From NCBI RefSeq assembly GCF_008386495.1, contig NZ_VTHJ01000016.1, positions 22,307-86,306 of the forward strand: a stretch of 64,000 bases of DNA. Reading direction: 5' to 3'. This DNA is from Streptomyces tailanensis (lineage in GTDB: Bacteria; Actinomycetota; Actinomycetes; Streptomycetales; Streptomycetaceae). The position numbers and the translations under genes are program-made. Below the pieces are notes generated by a model that was not told the origin of the DNA, made no database searches, and saw nothing but the letters and a program-made list of their open reading frames with translations. Below are positions 25,502-33,539 of this stretch, in pieces; within the stretch, counting starts at the first letter, position 1; every line of letters starts with the position of its first letter.

Positions 25502-26173
25502 TCACTCCCCCGATTCTTCGGAGGCGCCGACGTCACCGAGGCCGAAGATGTCGAACCCGGAGACCACCCACTTGGGGCCGTCCTCCCGGACGGTCACGAG
25601 CCATTCGTTGGACTCCGTCGTCGACTGCCCGCCCGAGGTGACCGTGGAGGTCACCTTGACCAGGCTGGAGATCGTACGGCCGCTGCCGCGCACCAGGTCG
25701 TCGGAGATCACCGCATCGCGTACGACGACGGCCGTGCCCTTGGACTCGCACTGCTCCGCCACGCAGGTCGCCCACGCCTTGCCGGAGGGCAGCGCGGTCG
25801 TCTGCTTCATCCGGGTGTCGTCGGTGGTGAGTGCGAGCAGCGGGGGACTCCAGGTGACCGCGTTGCTCTTGTAGTCGTAGGTGTTGATGCCGGCCATGTA
25901 CTTCGCCATCACCGTGTGGGCCTCGGCCACTTCGGTGAGCGGGATGATGGGGGTCGCGGCGGCATTGCCCGGCTCGTCCGAGCCGGAGTCCGCGTCCGCT
26001 CCGCCGGCTCCCGCATCGCCGCCAGAGGTGGCGGTCGGTGCCGCGTTCCCGCCGCTTTCGTCTTCGTCGTCTCCGTCGAAAACGATGAACATCGTCAGCG
26101 CGACGGCCAGCAGGGCGCCGAGCACCGCCAGAGCCAGCAATGCCGTGCGCTTGTTCTCGGCAGGCAACTCCAC
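25502..26173 (-). CDS. Single-pass membrane protein of secretion-like locus
   Basis: 223 residues from GTG 26173. A short cytoplasmic start is followed by one membrane helix (TALLALAVLGALLAVALTMFIVF), an acidic disordered linker rich in Asp/Gly/Ala, and an external domain of ~130 residues ending WLVTVREDGPKWVVSGFDIFG. That ending resembles NTF2/VirB8-like folds by eye, but I cannot confirm it. It is the gene immediately before the wall hydrolase and is preceded by three CGGGAAA-type boxes. Confidence 0.72.
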   Translation of the reverse strand: MELPAENKRTALLALAVLGALLAVALTMFIVFDGDDEDESGGNAAPTATSGGDAGAGGADADSGSDEPGNAAATPIIPLTEVAEAHTVMAKYMAGINTYDYKSNAVTWSPPLLALTTDDTRMKQTTALPSGKAWATCVAEQCESKGTAVVVRDAVISDDLVRGSGRTISSLVKVTSTVTSGGQSTTESNEWLVTVREDGPKWVVSGFDIFGLGDVGASEESGE

Positions 26174-26264
26174 GGTTCCCGCGTCTCCCTTGTGCTGAGC
26201 CAGTACGGCGGTCTAGCGCTGACCGGGACACGGTAGGGGGCAGTGGTACGGGTCAGGCGAGGGC

Positions 26265-26313
26265 TTTCCCGGCGGGGAATAGTCGGGAAAGGGGCGGGCG
26301 GGGCTTCGGGAAA
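26265..26313. promoter_or_regulatory. Three CGGGAAA / TTTCCCG boxes
   Basis: Copies lie at 26265-26271 (TTTCCCG), 26283-26290 (TCGGGAAA) and 26305-26313 (TTCGGGAAA), about 90-140 bp upstream of the membrane-protein gene. The same box occurs three times in the divergent promoter region at 30734-30771. Sharing between two promoters of one locus suggests a common regulator. Confidence 0.45.
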
Positions 26314-26334
26314 GTGGAGGAACGAGTCAGTAGC

Positions 26335-26517
26335 TCATTCGACGCAGCCGGTGAGAACACAACCATCGATCATCCGCTCGCTGCGGAAGCCCGCCGGAGG
26401 AACGAAGTTCGGCGAGCAGTTGAGTCCGAGCGTGCCCGCCCGGACGAGAGCCCCCTTGTCGCGTTCGTCGGCGTTGAGCTTGACGGCGAAGCTCTGGCCG
26501 ATGAAGAGCCTGTGCAC
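26335..26517 (-). CDS. Small protein with GCVLT-type C-terminal module
   Basis: About 60 residues. The last ~35 (LNCSPNFVPPAGFRSERMIDGCVLTGC) clearly match the ends of the lipoprotein at 14993-15508 and the 43-residue protein at 36582-36713 (Cys-x-Pro, PxGF/Y, GCVLT). The start is uncertain: GTG 26517 touches the ribosome-site-like GGGGAGG, with no spacing. It follows a terminator and sits between a lipoprotein gene and the membrane-protein gene of the same strand. It may be a real small gene or a remnant. Confidence 0.5.
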   Translation of the reverse strand: MHRLFIGQSFAVKLNADERDKGALVRAGTLGLNCSPNFVPPAGFRSERMIDGCVLTGCVE

Positions 26518-26654
26518 CTCCCCTCTTACTGTGGAGACCGCTGGTCTCCCCCGTCGCTGTACGGACTGGCTGCCGACGACTGGCTCGATCCGGGGAACCC
26601 GCCCCGCTGCGCACCCGTCTCCGGCTTGTCACCGGCTGACGGCAAACCGCGAGC

Positions 26655-26683
26655 GGCCCCGTGCGAAGCAAGCGCACGGGGCC
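26655..26683 (-). terminator. Terminator after lipoprotein gene
   Basis: GGCCCCGTGCG (26655-26665) and CGCACGGGGCC (26673-26683) pair perfectly around a 7-nt loop. It lies 37 bp downstream of the minus-strand lipoprotein stop codon. Confidence 0.75.
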
Positions 26684-26719
26684 AGTCTGGTGCCGCAGCG
26701 CACCCAGCTGCGTACAGGC

Positions 26720-27841
26720 TCAGTTCCAGCGGACCAGCGTTTCGATGTGGTCGCTGGCACCGTCGAGAGGCGCCTCCAGGTCGGCGACCTTCACCGGCTG
26801 GGCGGTGCCGCCGGATGTGAAGTCGGCGCGGAACAGGCCCAACCGGTCTTCGCTTTCGGAGATGAAGGCGAAGCCCTTGCCGTCCGGGGACGCGATAGGG
26901 GCGCTGTTGGAGCGGTCGTTGGCAGGGACGAGTTCCTCGTCCTTCACGACCGAGGTGTAGTCGGACGTGAACGTGATCTGCCGCAGTCCACACACCAGGG
27001 ACGTGTTGGTGCGCCAGAACGCGGGCGTGCAGCGCATCCCCAGCTTGTCCTGCTTGGTTTCGATCACCTCGTCCTCGCCGTCCGGCATGATGCGGCTCAG
27101 CCTGATTCCGTCCGCAATTTCATGGTCAGACCACCAGGCATCGACTGCGCCGTTGGGCGTCACCGGGATGGAGCCGCCCCTAGCCGCCTTGGCCGTGGCG
27201 GTCGTGGTGGCGTCCTGGCTGAGGGCTTCGGCGGTAGACAAGGTCTTCTCGGTCGAGTAGCCCTTCTTCGCATCCCGCGTGACGAAGCTGACCTCGCCCT
27301 CGTAGATGCCCTGCTGCGCCCAGAGCATCCCGGTGACGGGATGGAAGGCGACCCCTGGGTTGTCGAGTCGCTCGGTGAATTCGTCCTCGGGCGGCGGAGA
27401 GACCTCCTCACCGCTGCTCAGGTCGTACGCTCCGGCCCTCTTCTTGAGGTCCGCTTCCCGGATGCCCGCGACCATCGAGAAGTCCTTGGTGAAGGCGTAG
27501 CTGGCCCCCACGCCGTCATCGCCGTCCTCGCACACCGTCTCCGGTACCACCTCGGCCGGCAGGACCGTCTGGCGCTCCGCGACCACGGAGCCGTCCTTCG
27601 CGGAGTACGAGCGCAGGGTCAGCCCGTACGAGACGTCGTCCTCCCCTGCCGGTATCTCGTGGCACCAGGCCACCGTCAGCGAGTTCTTCTGCGCAAGAGA
27701 CGCGGCCGCGACGTCTGCGGGCTTCTTCTTGCTGCCTCCGTCTGCTGCGCTCTTCCCGTCTTCCTCGGCTGCTCCGCCGCCACATGCGGTGAGCAGCAGG
27801 GCGGCTCCGGCCGCTATTCCGGCCTGGACAAGGCGTCCCAC
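26720..27841 (-). CDS. Lipoprotein, beta-propeller-like
   Basis: 373 residues from GTG 27841. The lipobox is LLTACG, followed by an Ala/Gly/Lys linker. The body has short repeated stretches (SYAFTKDFSMVAGIR, NPGVAFHPVTGMLWAQQG, APIASPDGKGFAFISESEDRLG) suggestive of WD/TolB-type blades. Like the lipoprotein at 21944-23335 it belongs to the minus-strand arm of the secretion-like locus. The 212-bp gap between it and the DUF4913 gene may carry its own promoter. Confidence 0.75.
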   Translation of the reverse strand: MGRLVQAGIAAGAALLLTACGGGAAEEDGKSAADGGSKKKPADVAAASLAQKNSLTVAWCHEIPAGEDDVSYGLTLRSYSAKDGSVVAERQTVLPAEVVPETVCEDGDDGVGASYAFTKDFSMVAGIREADLKKRAGAYDLSSGEEVSPPPEDEFTERLDNPGVAFHPVTGMLWAQQGIYEGEVSFVTRDAKKGYSTEKTLSTAEALSQDATTTATAKAARGGSIPVTPNGAVDAWWSDHEIADGIRLSRIMPDGEDEVIETKQDKLGMRCTPAFWRTNTSLVCGLRQITFTSDYTSVVKDEELVPANDRSNSAPIASPDGKGFAFISESEDRLGLFRADFTSGGTAQPVKVADLEAPLDGASDHIETLVRWN

Positions 27842-28053
27842 GGGTTCCCCGTTCCTCTCGATCGGGCGGCGCTCCGAACCTGGATGAAAGCCCTTGCCGT
27901 GGGCGCGCCGCTCCTGTTTCGTGGCCGACCTGTAGCCAGTCGAGATCATTCTGCCGGAAAAGAGGAGCACGGCTGCGGTGACCGGATTCCTTGTGCGCAT
28001 ACGAATGCCTCTGACTTTCCTTGGTTCTATGGTCATCGGGGTGTCAACGGCAG

Positions 28054-28416
28054 TCACTCCGGCCGAGGATCCACCGGCAGCGGGTCGAAGGGATACGCCG
28101 TATGCCCATCCTTGGGCGAACAGGCCGCGAACGGGCCCGAGTCGGCATCCATCAGCACCCGCAGATGCGGGTCGGCGTGGTGCAGCCACCACGTCGACAT
28201 GCCGAGCGCCGGGTCCTGGCGCAGATGTTCCCAGGCCAGCCAGAGTGCGGAGAGCCGGGCACCGGCCTCGGGGTGCTCCCACCACTGGGGGCACCAGGTG
28301 GCCGACGAGCCGTTGATACGGCGGCGGATCATCTGGGCGAGGTAGTCGGAGACGAAGACGTAGACGTCCGCGAAGTAGAACTCCGGCTCCTCGACGTCGG
28401 CTTCGGTACCGGTCAT
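28054..28416 (-). CDS. DUF4913 protein
   Basis: 120 residues with the DUF4913 core: YVFVSDYLAQMIRRRI, then WCPQWWEHPEAGARLSALWLAWEHLR. This short domain is common beside VirB4/TraG-type genes in actinomycetes, and its function is unknown. The start overlaps the end of the 342-residue family B gene by 4 bp, so the two are co-translated. Confidence 0.88.
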   Translation of the reverse strand: MTGTEADVEEPEFYFADVYVFVSDYLAQMIRRRINGSSATWCPQWWEHPEAGARLSALWLAWEHLRQDPALGMSTWWLHHADPHLRVLMDADSGPFAACSPKDGHTAYPFDPLPVDPRPE

Positions 28417-29441
28417 CGCTCCACTCCTGCGGGCTGCTGTTCGGGGGCCGGGGGCGGCGGGAGGGTGAGGGCCGCGGCCGGGTTGAGGACTCCGTGGCCG
28501 AGGGGAGTGGGGCCTCTCGGGGCGGCCGGGCGGGCCACTGGGCGCACGTCGACGCCGGGCAGGAACTCATTCACTGCGGCGCGCTGAGGCTCCGTCGGCT
28601 GGGCGGCCAACGCCTCGTACGAATCGGCGAGTTCCAGGCGCTGAACCGCGCTTGCATGGCGCTTCCGCAAGTGCTCGGGCACATCGATATCGCCGAGCGA
28701 TCGCGCGAACTCCTTCGGAGACTTGCTGTTGGCGAAGTCCTCCATGCGCACCTGGGCCCGTATGGCTTCGTCCGCTATCAACTCGTCGATCTCCGGCGGC
28801 AGATGCTCGTGCCGGGGCAACGGAAGCGGGAACCTGATGTTGTCCTTGCCGACCTTCTCGTGCGTGAGCAGACGCGGCATCTCGGTCTTGCCCAGCACGG
28901 AGCCGGCCCCGATGTCCGCCGCAAAGGCGACAACGGGAACCTCGGCGGCCTTGGCGTAACGCTCGGAGAGGGTGTCCCAGACTTTGGGGGCGAGCTCCCG
29001 CACTGCCTTGGGGTCCAGACCGTGTTCCAGGATGAGCACGGTCTGCACGTGTTCGTTCCACAAGTGGTACGTGTCGAGGCGGCTGCCCGCCGGAGTCTCC
29101 TCCAGCACCTGAAGTCCCCGCGTCTCACCACAGGCCTGTGCCAGGAAGCGGTGCCGGACCGGGCGGGGCGCCCCCTCGGGCTGCGACTCATAGCTCCAGA
29201 ACGCGCGGACCTCCCCCCGGTCCTTGCGGGTGACGGGCTCTTCGCTTGCCACATCCCACACGTACGAAATCGGGTCCGACACCGGCCGACCGGCCGCGCG
29301 CGCGGCAGCCAGATCCGCGTAAATGCGGTCGACGACGGGTCCGGCCTCCTCCACCGACTGCGGCTCCGACCGGTCGTACTCCTCTTGGAGAACCAGCGCC
29401 CGCTCGATCTCGTCCTGCGTCGGGTAGGCGTCGAAGTTCAC
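28413..29441 (-). CDS. Family B protein, left-arm copy
   Basis: 342 residues, no signal or membrane segment. It shares with the right-arm gene 40302-41528 the segments AFWSYE, HLWNEHVQTVLILEHG, LSERYAKA, VVAFAADIGAGSVLGKTEMP and a C-terminal FLPGVDVRPVARPAAP tail. Both copies directly follow, and overlap by 4 bp, a family A gene. The C-terminal ~70 residues are Pro/Ala-rich. It does not resemble a family I know. A secreted effector or its adaptor is one possibility given the type IV genes around it. Confidence 0.65.
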   Translation of the reverse strand: MNFDAYPTQDEIERALVLQEEYDRSEPQSVEEAGPVVDRIYADLAAARAAGRPVSDPISYVWDVASEEPVTRKDRGEVRAFWSYESQPEGAPRPVRHRFLAQACGETRGLQVLEETPAGSRLDTYHLWNEHVQTVLILEHGLDPKAVRELAPKVWDTLSERYAKAAEVPVVAFAADIGAGSVLGKTEMPRLLTHEKVGKDNIRFPLPLPRHEHLPPEIDELIADEAIRAQVRMEDFANSKSPKEFARSLGDIDVPEHLRKRHASAVQRLELADSYEALAAQPTEPQRAAVNEFLPGVDVRPVARPAAPRGPTPLGHGVLNPAAALTLPPPPAPEQQPAGVER

Positions 29442-30043
29442 TCAGCCCCCTGCTTCCCTGGCTCCGGATACACGGACAGGGTGATCATCGAGCTGCCCGG
29501 CCGGTCCTGCGTCCAAGTGGGGAACGCCACCGTCTGGCGCAGCACGAACACCGCGCCGCTCACCGCCCAGTACGCCAACCGGTACGGGCTGCGCTTACGC
29601 ATGCGCGCCTCCGCGCTGTCCCAGTGGCTCGGCTCCGCCGGTTCCGGGAAGTCCCGCGCCTCCCAGGAACCCGTCCACACCGGAGTGCCGAGCGCGTCGA
29701 CGGCCGCCTCCAAGTAGCTGGGCCAGGTCCCGTCCGCGGCGGACAGTACGGCGGCGTTCGCATCCGCCCCGCCGGCCCTCACCCGCCAGGCGTCGTAGCC
29801 GATGCCGGTGACAGGAGCCCACAGACCATTCGCGTAGAACGTCAGCTCGCCCCCGGCCCGGCCGCGCACGACCAGTTGCCTGTCGGTCGTCAGCGGCTCC
29901 CACCCATACCGCCCACACCACTGCCGCAGCTCGATCCCGCTCTGCGGTGGCCCCGCCCACACGGAAGCCCAGTCCACACCCCGCAGAACCGTCAGTTCGG
30001 CGGCGAGGTCCTGTGCGGTACGACCCGTCGTCTCCGTCAGCAT
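29438..30043 (-). CDS. Family A protein, left-arm copy
   Basis: 201 residues from ATG 30043, preceded by GAAGGGG. It shares with the genes at 39034 and 39694 the sequence plan VDW.S/A.WAG.P near residue 25, WC..(Y/F)GW.PL, a G(G/R)L/ELTFY-type strand, a central YL/YEAA.. segment and a near-final DPYRLA.W. There is no membrane segment or signal. It always precedes a family B gene. It may be a partner (for example chaperone or immunity) of the B protein; this is inference from pairing only. Confidence 0.65.
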   Translation of the reverse strand: MLTETTGRTAQDLAAELTVLRGVDWASVWAGPPQSGIELRQWCGRYGWEPLTTDRQLVVRGRAGGELTFYANGLWAPVTGIGYDAWRVRAGGADANAAVLSAADGTWPSYLEAAVDALGTPVWTGSWEARDFPEPAEPSHWDSAEARMRKRSPYRLAYWAVSGAVFVLRQTVAFPTWTQDRPGSSMITLSVYPEPGKQGAE

Positions 30044-30074
30044 CGCAACCCCTTCGGTCGGGCAGTCGGAACAA

Positions 30075-30599
30075 TCAGGCCAGGACAATACCGAGCAGCA
30101 AGAGCACCACGACGATCGCGCCCATCACGATCCGCGCCGTCGGATCCTCGCGCTCCCACAGGTCGTGCACGACGGCCCAGCCAGTCAACCGGGCAGCGCG
30201 GCCGCTGTGGAGATCGGTGGTCGGCCCTTGCTGCTTCTCGTCGGCGTCCTCGACGTCGGCCGAGGGGGCCCCGGGCTCGGGGTCGGCGTCGAAGCCGACC
30301 GGCAGGCCCTGCTGCTCCTGGGCCACCACGACCATCTGCTCGAGGAGTTCGGGAATCGTGTTGGGGGTGAGGGGATAGGCGAAGGTCCCGTACGGCGTCT
30401 CGACGCACAGCCGTGCCTGCCAGGGGTTGCCCGGCTCGTAGCCGTCGACCCAGGCGTGGTCGGTCTGGAAGACCTGGGGCACCGGTACAGCGACGGGAGC
30501 GGGAACAGGTGCCTGCTGGACCGGCGGGGTCTGCTGGGGAACGTCCCACGCGCGCGGGTCGGGCTGCGGCTGCTGTGGGTGCCCGTTGTGGTCGGTCAA
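30075..30599 (-). CDS. Tail-anchored Pro-rich membrane protein
   Basis: 174 residues from a TTG start at 30599 with GAAGGAC upstream; ATG 30650 would add 17 residues. I prefer the TTG because the resulting start LTDHNGH parallels MTDHNSP of the divergent gene at 30923. A Pro/Gln-rich lead (QQTPPVQQAPVPAPVAVPVPQ) is followed by a small globular part (WQARLCVETPYGTFAYPLTPNTIPELLEQM) and a single C-terminal membrane helix (IVMGAIVVVLLLLGIVLA). It is the first gene of the left arm. Confidence 0.68.
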   Translation of the reverse strand: MTDHNGHPQQPQPDPRAWDVPQQTPPVQQAPVPAPVAVPVPQVFQTDHAWVDGYEPGNPWQARLCVETPYGTFAYPLTPNTIPELLEQMVVVAQEQQGLPVGFDADPEPGAPSADVEDADEKQQGPTTDLHSGRAARLTGWAVVHDLWEREDPTARIVMGAIVVVLLLLGIVLA

Positions 30600-30922
30600 C
30601 TGTCGTCCTTCGCCGGGTCCGTCGGGTCCAGGTGGTGCCGGGAACGTCATGCGTACGGCAGACGTGCCCAGCGCATTGTGGGCCCAGGGCGGGTCGGGAC
30701 GGCCGAGCGGGTTCCCGGCGTATCCCTGACACTTTTCCCGAACGCTTTCCCGAACTCCGCGCTCTCGGGAATTCTCCTCCTCCCGGCGAGGAAAGCGACG
30801 GCGGTCGGGGGACAGGTCTTTGTCACACTGCCTGCGCACCTGGCTGGGCCAGGGCCCGTCGTGCGGTGCGGTCGTGCCCGCCCAGGCGGACGGGGAACCG
30901 ACTCGCTGGAGTAACCGACTCG
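30600..30922. promoter_or_regulatory. Divergent promoter region of the secretion-like locus
   Basis: This 323-bp space separates the two arms. Two direct TTTCCCGAAC boxes, 12 bp apart (30734-30743 and 30746-30755), are followed by an inverted TCGGGAA (30765-30771). The same boxes occur at 26265-26313. They are good candidates for a shared operator controlling both arms. No further gene is seen here. Confidence 0.5.
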
Positions 30923-32617
30923 ATGACAGACCACAACAGCCCTGCTGGCGCGGTCGGCGGAGGCCAGCCTTCCGGGCAGCCCGGGTCCTTCGGTCCTCCC
31001 CAACAGCCGCATCAGCAGGCATGGCAGGCGCAGGGCCAGGGGCAACACCCCGCTGCCCCGCACCAGGCCCAGCCCCCTGCCCCGCAGCCCACCCACCCCC
31101 AGCCGCAGCAACTCCCCTCCGACGCGGCCCGCGCGCAGGTCGCCGCCGCCTGGGTGCGCAACACACCCCAGGCCGGGCAGGCCGCCGTACCCGCGCTGCC
31201 GCCCCGCGAGACGCGTCCGGCGAGTGAGTCGAAGAAGGAGAAGCGCGAGCGGGAGCGCGCGGCCCGCAAGGCCGCGTACGAGCAGAAGAAGGCGGCGAAG
31301 GAGCAGCGCAAGAAGGGCGGCACGGCGGCATCCCCGGCAGCGGCGGCGCCCCAACCTGTGGCCCCGACCGCCAACGCCCCCGCGTCCGCGCCTCAGCCTC
31401 CCGCTGCCGGCAACCACACCCTCACCCTCAGGACTCGGCCCACCGCCCCGGCCGGCGCTTCCGCCTCGGCCACCACCGGCACCGCACCCTCCCCGGCCGC
31501 CGCCAAGCCGGCTCCCGCCCGCGACTTCGACGTCCCCAAGCCGGGCGGCCGGGCCCCCGCCGGGGGCCGCCGTACGCATGTCGCGCTGCGAGCCACCCTG
31601 CTGATCACCACGTGTGTCTTCGCGCTGGGCTCGTGCGGTGTGATGGGGCTGGTGGTCGGCGCGTCGTCGGGTTCCGTCACGGCCGGTCTCGACTCCGACG
31701 ACGTGGCCAAGTACCGCCTCACCGAGTTCCCGACGCAACAGGCGGCGACCTTCGCCGAGCAGTACGCGCTGCTGTGCATGACGTACTCGCCGGAGACGGA
31801 GGCCGACCGCCGCGAGAACCTCGCCCGCTATGCCTCCTCCGGCGTCGACTCCGAGTGCGGCTGGAGCGGCGAGGGGTCCAGCACCGCCCTGTCCGCCGTC
31901 TGGGACGGCACCCTCGAGGAGCTTCCCGAGTACGGCGACCGCGGCCGCTACCTCGGGATCCAGGTCCGTAGCGACGACGGCTCCCTGACCACGCTCACCG
32001 TGCCTGTGTACGTGAAGGACCTCGCGACCGGCGAAGGCATGCGCGTCGCCGGCGATGTCGGCCAGATGCCGCTGCCCGCCCGCGCGGACGTGCCCGAGAT
32101 CGACAAGGACGAGGTCGTCGACGACGAGCTCGCGGCGCAGCTCAAGGAGAAGGTACTGCCGGGTTACTTCGAGGCATGGGGCGCGTCGGACTCCACCGCC
32201 ATGGCCCGCTTCGCCGCGCCCGGCGCCACACAGGTGGCCACCGCCGGCCTGGCCGGCCGGCTGACGGACCCGACGATCGACAATGTGGTCGCGCTGGTGC
32301 CCAAGAGTCTCCAGGGCGCCGACTCGTACACCTACAGCAATGGACAGGCCGTGCAGCTCCGCGTGGGCGTCACCTGGGGCGATCCCAAGGGCGCGACCGT
32401 GAGCCGCGCGTACCGGATGACCGTCGTGAACACGGCGCAGGGCTGGTTCATCAAGGACATCCGCGGCGGCGTGCTGGATGCGGAGGGCGGCCGGGCCGAC
32501 TCCGACGAGGCAACCGTGCCGGAGGAGGGCACCGACGCACCGTCGTCCCCCTCCGGCTCGGCGTCTCCCTCCGCCACATCCCAGCCGTCCGGGGACGACA
32601 AGCCCCAGAAGTCCTGA
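30923..32617 (+). CDS. VirB8/TcpC-like conjugal transfer protein
   Basis: 564 residues from ATG 30923, with TGGAG upstream. Residues ~1-210 are a disordered Gln/Pro/Ala region holding a Lys/Arg/Glu coiled stretch (SKKEKRERERAARKAAYEQKKAAKEQRKK). One membrane helix follows (LRATLLITTCVFALGSCGVMGLVVGA). Two NTF2-like external domains come next (FAEQYALLCMTYSPE.., YFEAWGASDSTAMARFAAPG..WFIKDIRGG), as in TcpC of Gram-positive conjugation systems. It ends in a Ser/Pro tail. It opens the right arm. Confidence 0.85.
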   Translation: MTDHNSPAGAVGGGQPSGQPGSFGPPQQPHQQAWQAQGQGQHPAAPHQAQPPAPQPTHPQPQQLPSDAARAQVAAAWVRNTPQAGQAAVPALPPRETRPASESKKEKRERERAARKAAYEQKKAAKEQRKKGGTAASPAAAAPQPVAPTANAPASAPQPPAAGNHTLTLRTRPTAPAGASASATTGTAPSPAAAKPAPARDFDVPKPGGRAPAGGRRTHVALRATLLITTCVFALGSCGVMGLVVGASSGSVTAGLDSDDVAKYRLTEFPTQQAATFAEQYALLCMTYSPETEADRRENLARYASSGVDSECGWSGEGSSTALSAVWDGTLEELPEYGDRGRYLGIQVRSDDGSLTTLTVPVYVKDLATGEGMRVAGDVGQMPLPARADVPEIDKDEVVDDELAAQLKEKVLPGYFEAWGASDSTAMARFAAPGATQVATAGLAGRLTDPTIDNVVALVPKSLQGADSYTYSNGQAVQLRVGVTWGDPKGATVSRAYRMTVVNTAQGWFIKDIRGGVLDAEGGRADSDEATVPEEGTDAPSSPSGSASPSATSQPSGDDKPQKS

Positions 32618-32670
32618 CCGCCCACGCCCTCACCTCATCACTCGTCTTTCCCCACCCGAGAGGAACCACC

Positions 32671-32949
32671 ATGTACCTGGCCGCCGACGGCGACGGAACC
32701 AACAAGATGAAGGAGATGTTCGGTGAGGTCCAGGAGATCCTCACCAGCGCCGGCACGCTGGTCGCCGTCATCGCCCTTCTCGTCCTCGGTATCCGCATGC
32801 TGATGTCGATGAAGCGTGGCGACGGCATGCGCGAAGCCTTCCAGGGCTTCGGCATGATCGCACTCGCCGCTCTCGTCATCGGTGGTGCCAGCGGTCTCGC
32901 CGGTCTGCTCATCTCGCTCGGCGACCAGATCGGTAACGGCGATAGCTGA
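32671..32949 (+). CDS. Small two-helix membrane protein, VirB2-like
   Basis: 92 residues from ATG 32671 with GAGAGGAA upstream. Two hydrophobic helices (ILTSAGTLVAVIALLVLGIRMLM and FGMIALAALVIGGASGLAGLLISLG) are joined by a short basic loop, the shape of VirB2/TrbC pilins and similar small subunits. It lies between the VirB8-like and VirB3-like genes, the expected place for such a subunit. It has no signal peptide. Confidence 0.72.
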   Translation: MYLAADGDGTNKMKEMFGEVQEILTSAGTLVAVIALLVLGIRMLMSMKRGDGMREAFQGFGMIALAALVIGGASGLAGLLISLGDQIGNGDS

Positions 32950-32991
32950 CCGGCTCCTCAATCAAGCTATCGACGGAGGGAGTTCGCCGCG

Positions 32992-33474
32992 ATGACGCAG
33001 GAGGCACCCGAACCGCTGGTCGCCTACGACCACACCGACCTGGTCAACCGGCCGAAACGGATCTGGAACTGGGGCAACATTCCCCTGCCGGGCCTGTTGC
33101 TGCCCGCACTGGGCGCTGCCTTCGGCTTCGGGCTGGTGTGGCTCATCACCCTGTTCACCCTCTCGGCGTTCCTCCCCTTCCTCGGCATGTCGATGCTCAC
33201 GTCGGTTCTCTACTTCGGACCGCCGTTCGCCGTCTACTTCGTCTGGGGCCGCCCGCTCCCCTCGGCGCTCACGCTGAGCCAGCAGCTGGTGGTGTGGACC
33301 GATTGGTGGTTCCAGCCCAAGCGGCTGCAGGGACTCTCCGCCGACCAGGAGCCGGAGGAACTGCACTGGCAGGTCATCCTCTGGAACCCGGGGTCGCCGC
33401 GCTGGCAGGCACGCTACGAAGACGCCCGCAGGGCCGCCGCCGAGCGCGGCACGGCCTTCTCGACACCCCGCTGA
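32992..33474 (+). CDS. VirB3/PrgI-like membrane protein
   Basis: 160 residues. The short soluble start RPKRIWNWGNIPLPG leads into two or three adjacent membrane helices (LLLPALGAAFGFGLVWLITLF, FLPFLGMSMLTSVLYFGPPFAVYFVW). The cytoplasmic tail includes HWQVILWNP. Proteins of this shape directly precede VirB4 in Gram-positive type IV loci, as here (65 bp gap), and form part of the inner channel. Confidence 0.78.
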   Translation: MTQEAPEPLVAYDHTDLVNRPKRIWNWGNIPLPGLLLPALGAAFGFGLVWLITLFTLSAFLPFLGMSMLTSVLYFGPPFAVYFVWGRPLPSALTLSQQLVVWTDWWFQPKRLQGLSADQEPEELHWQVILWNPGSPRWQARYEDARRAAAERGTAFSTPR

Positions 33475-33539
33475 ACAGATGCCAGTTCCCCCGCTGATCC
33501 ACCCCCGTACCAAGCCGACTACCGCAGGATGACTCCTCC

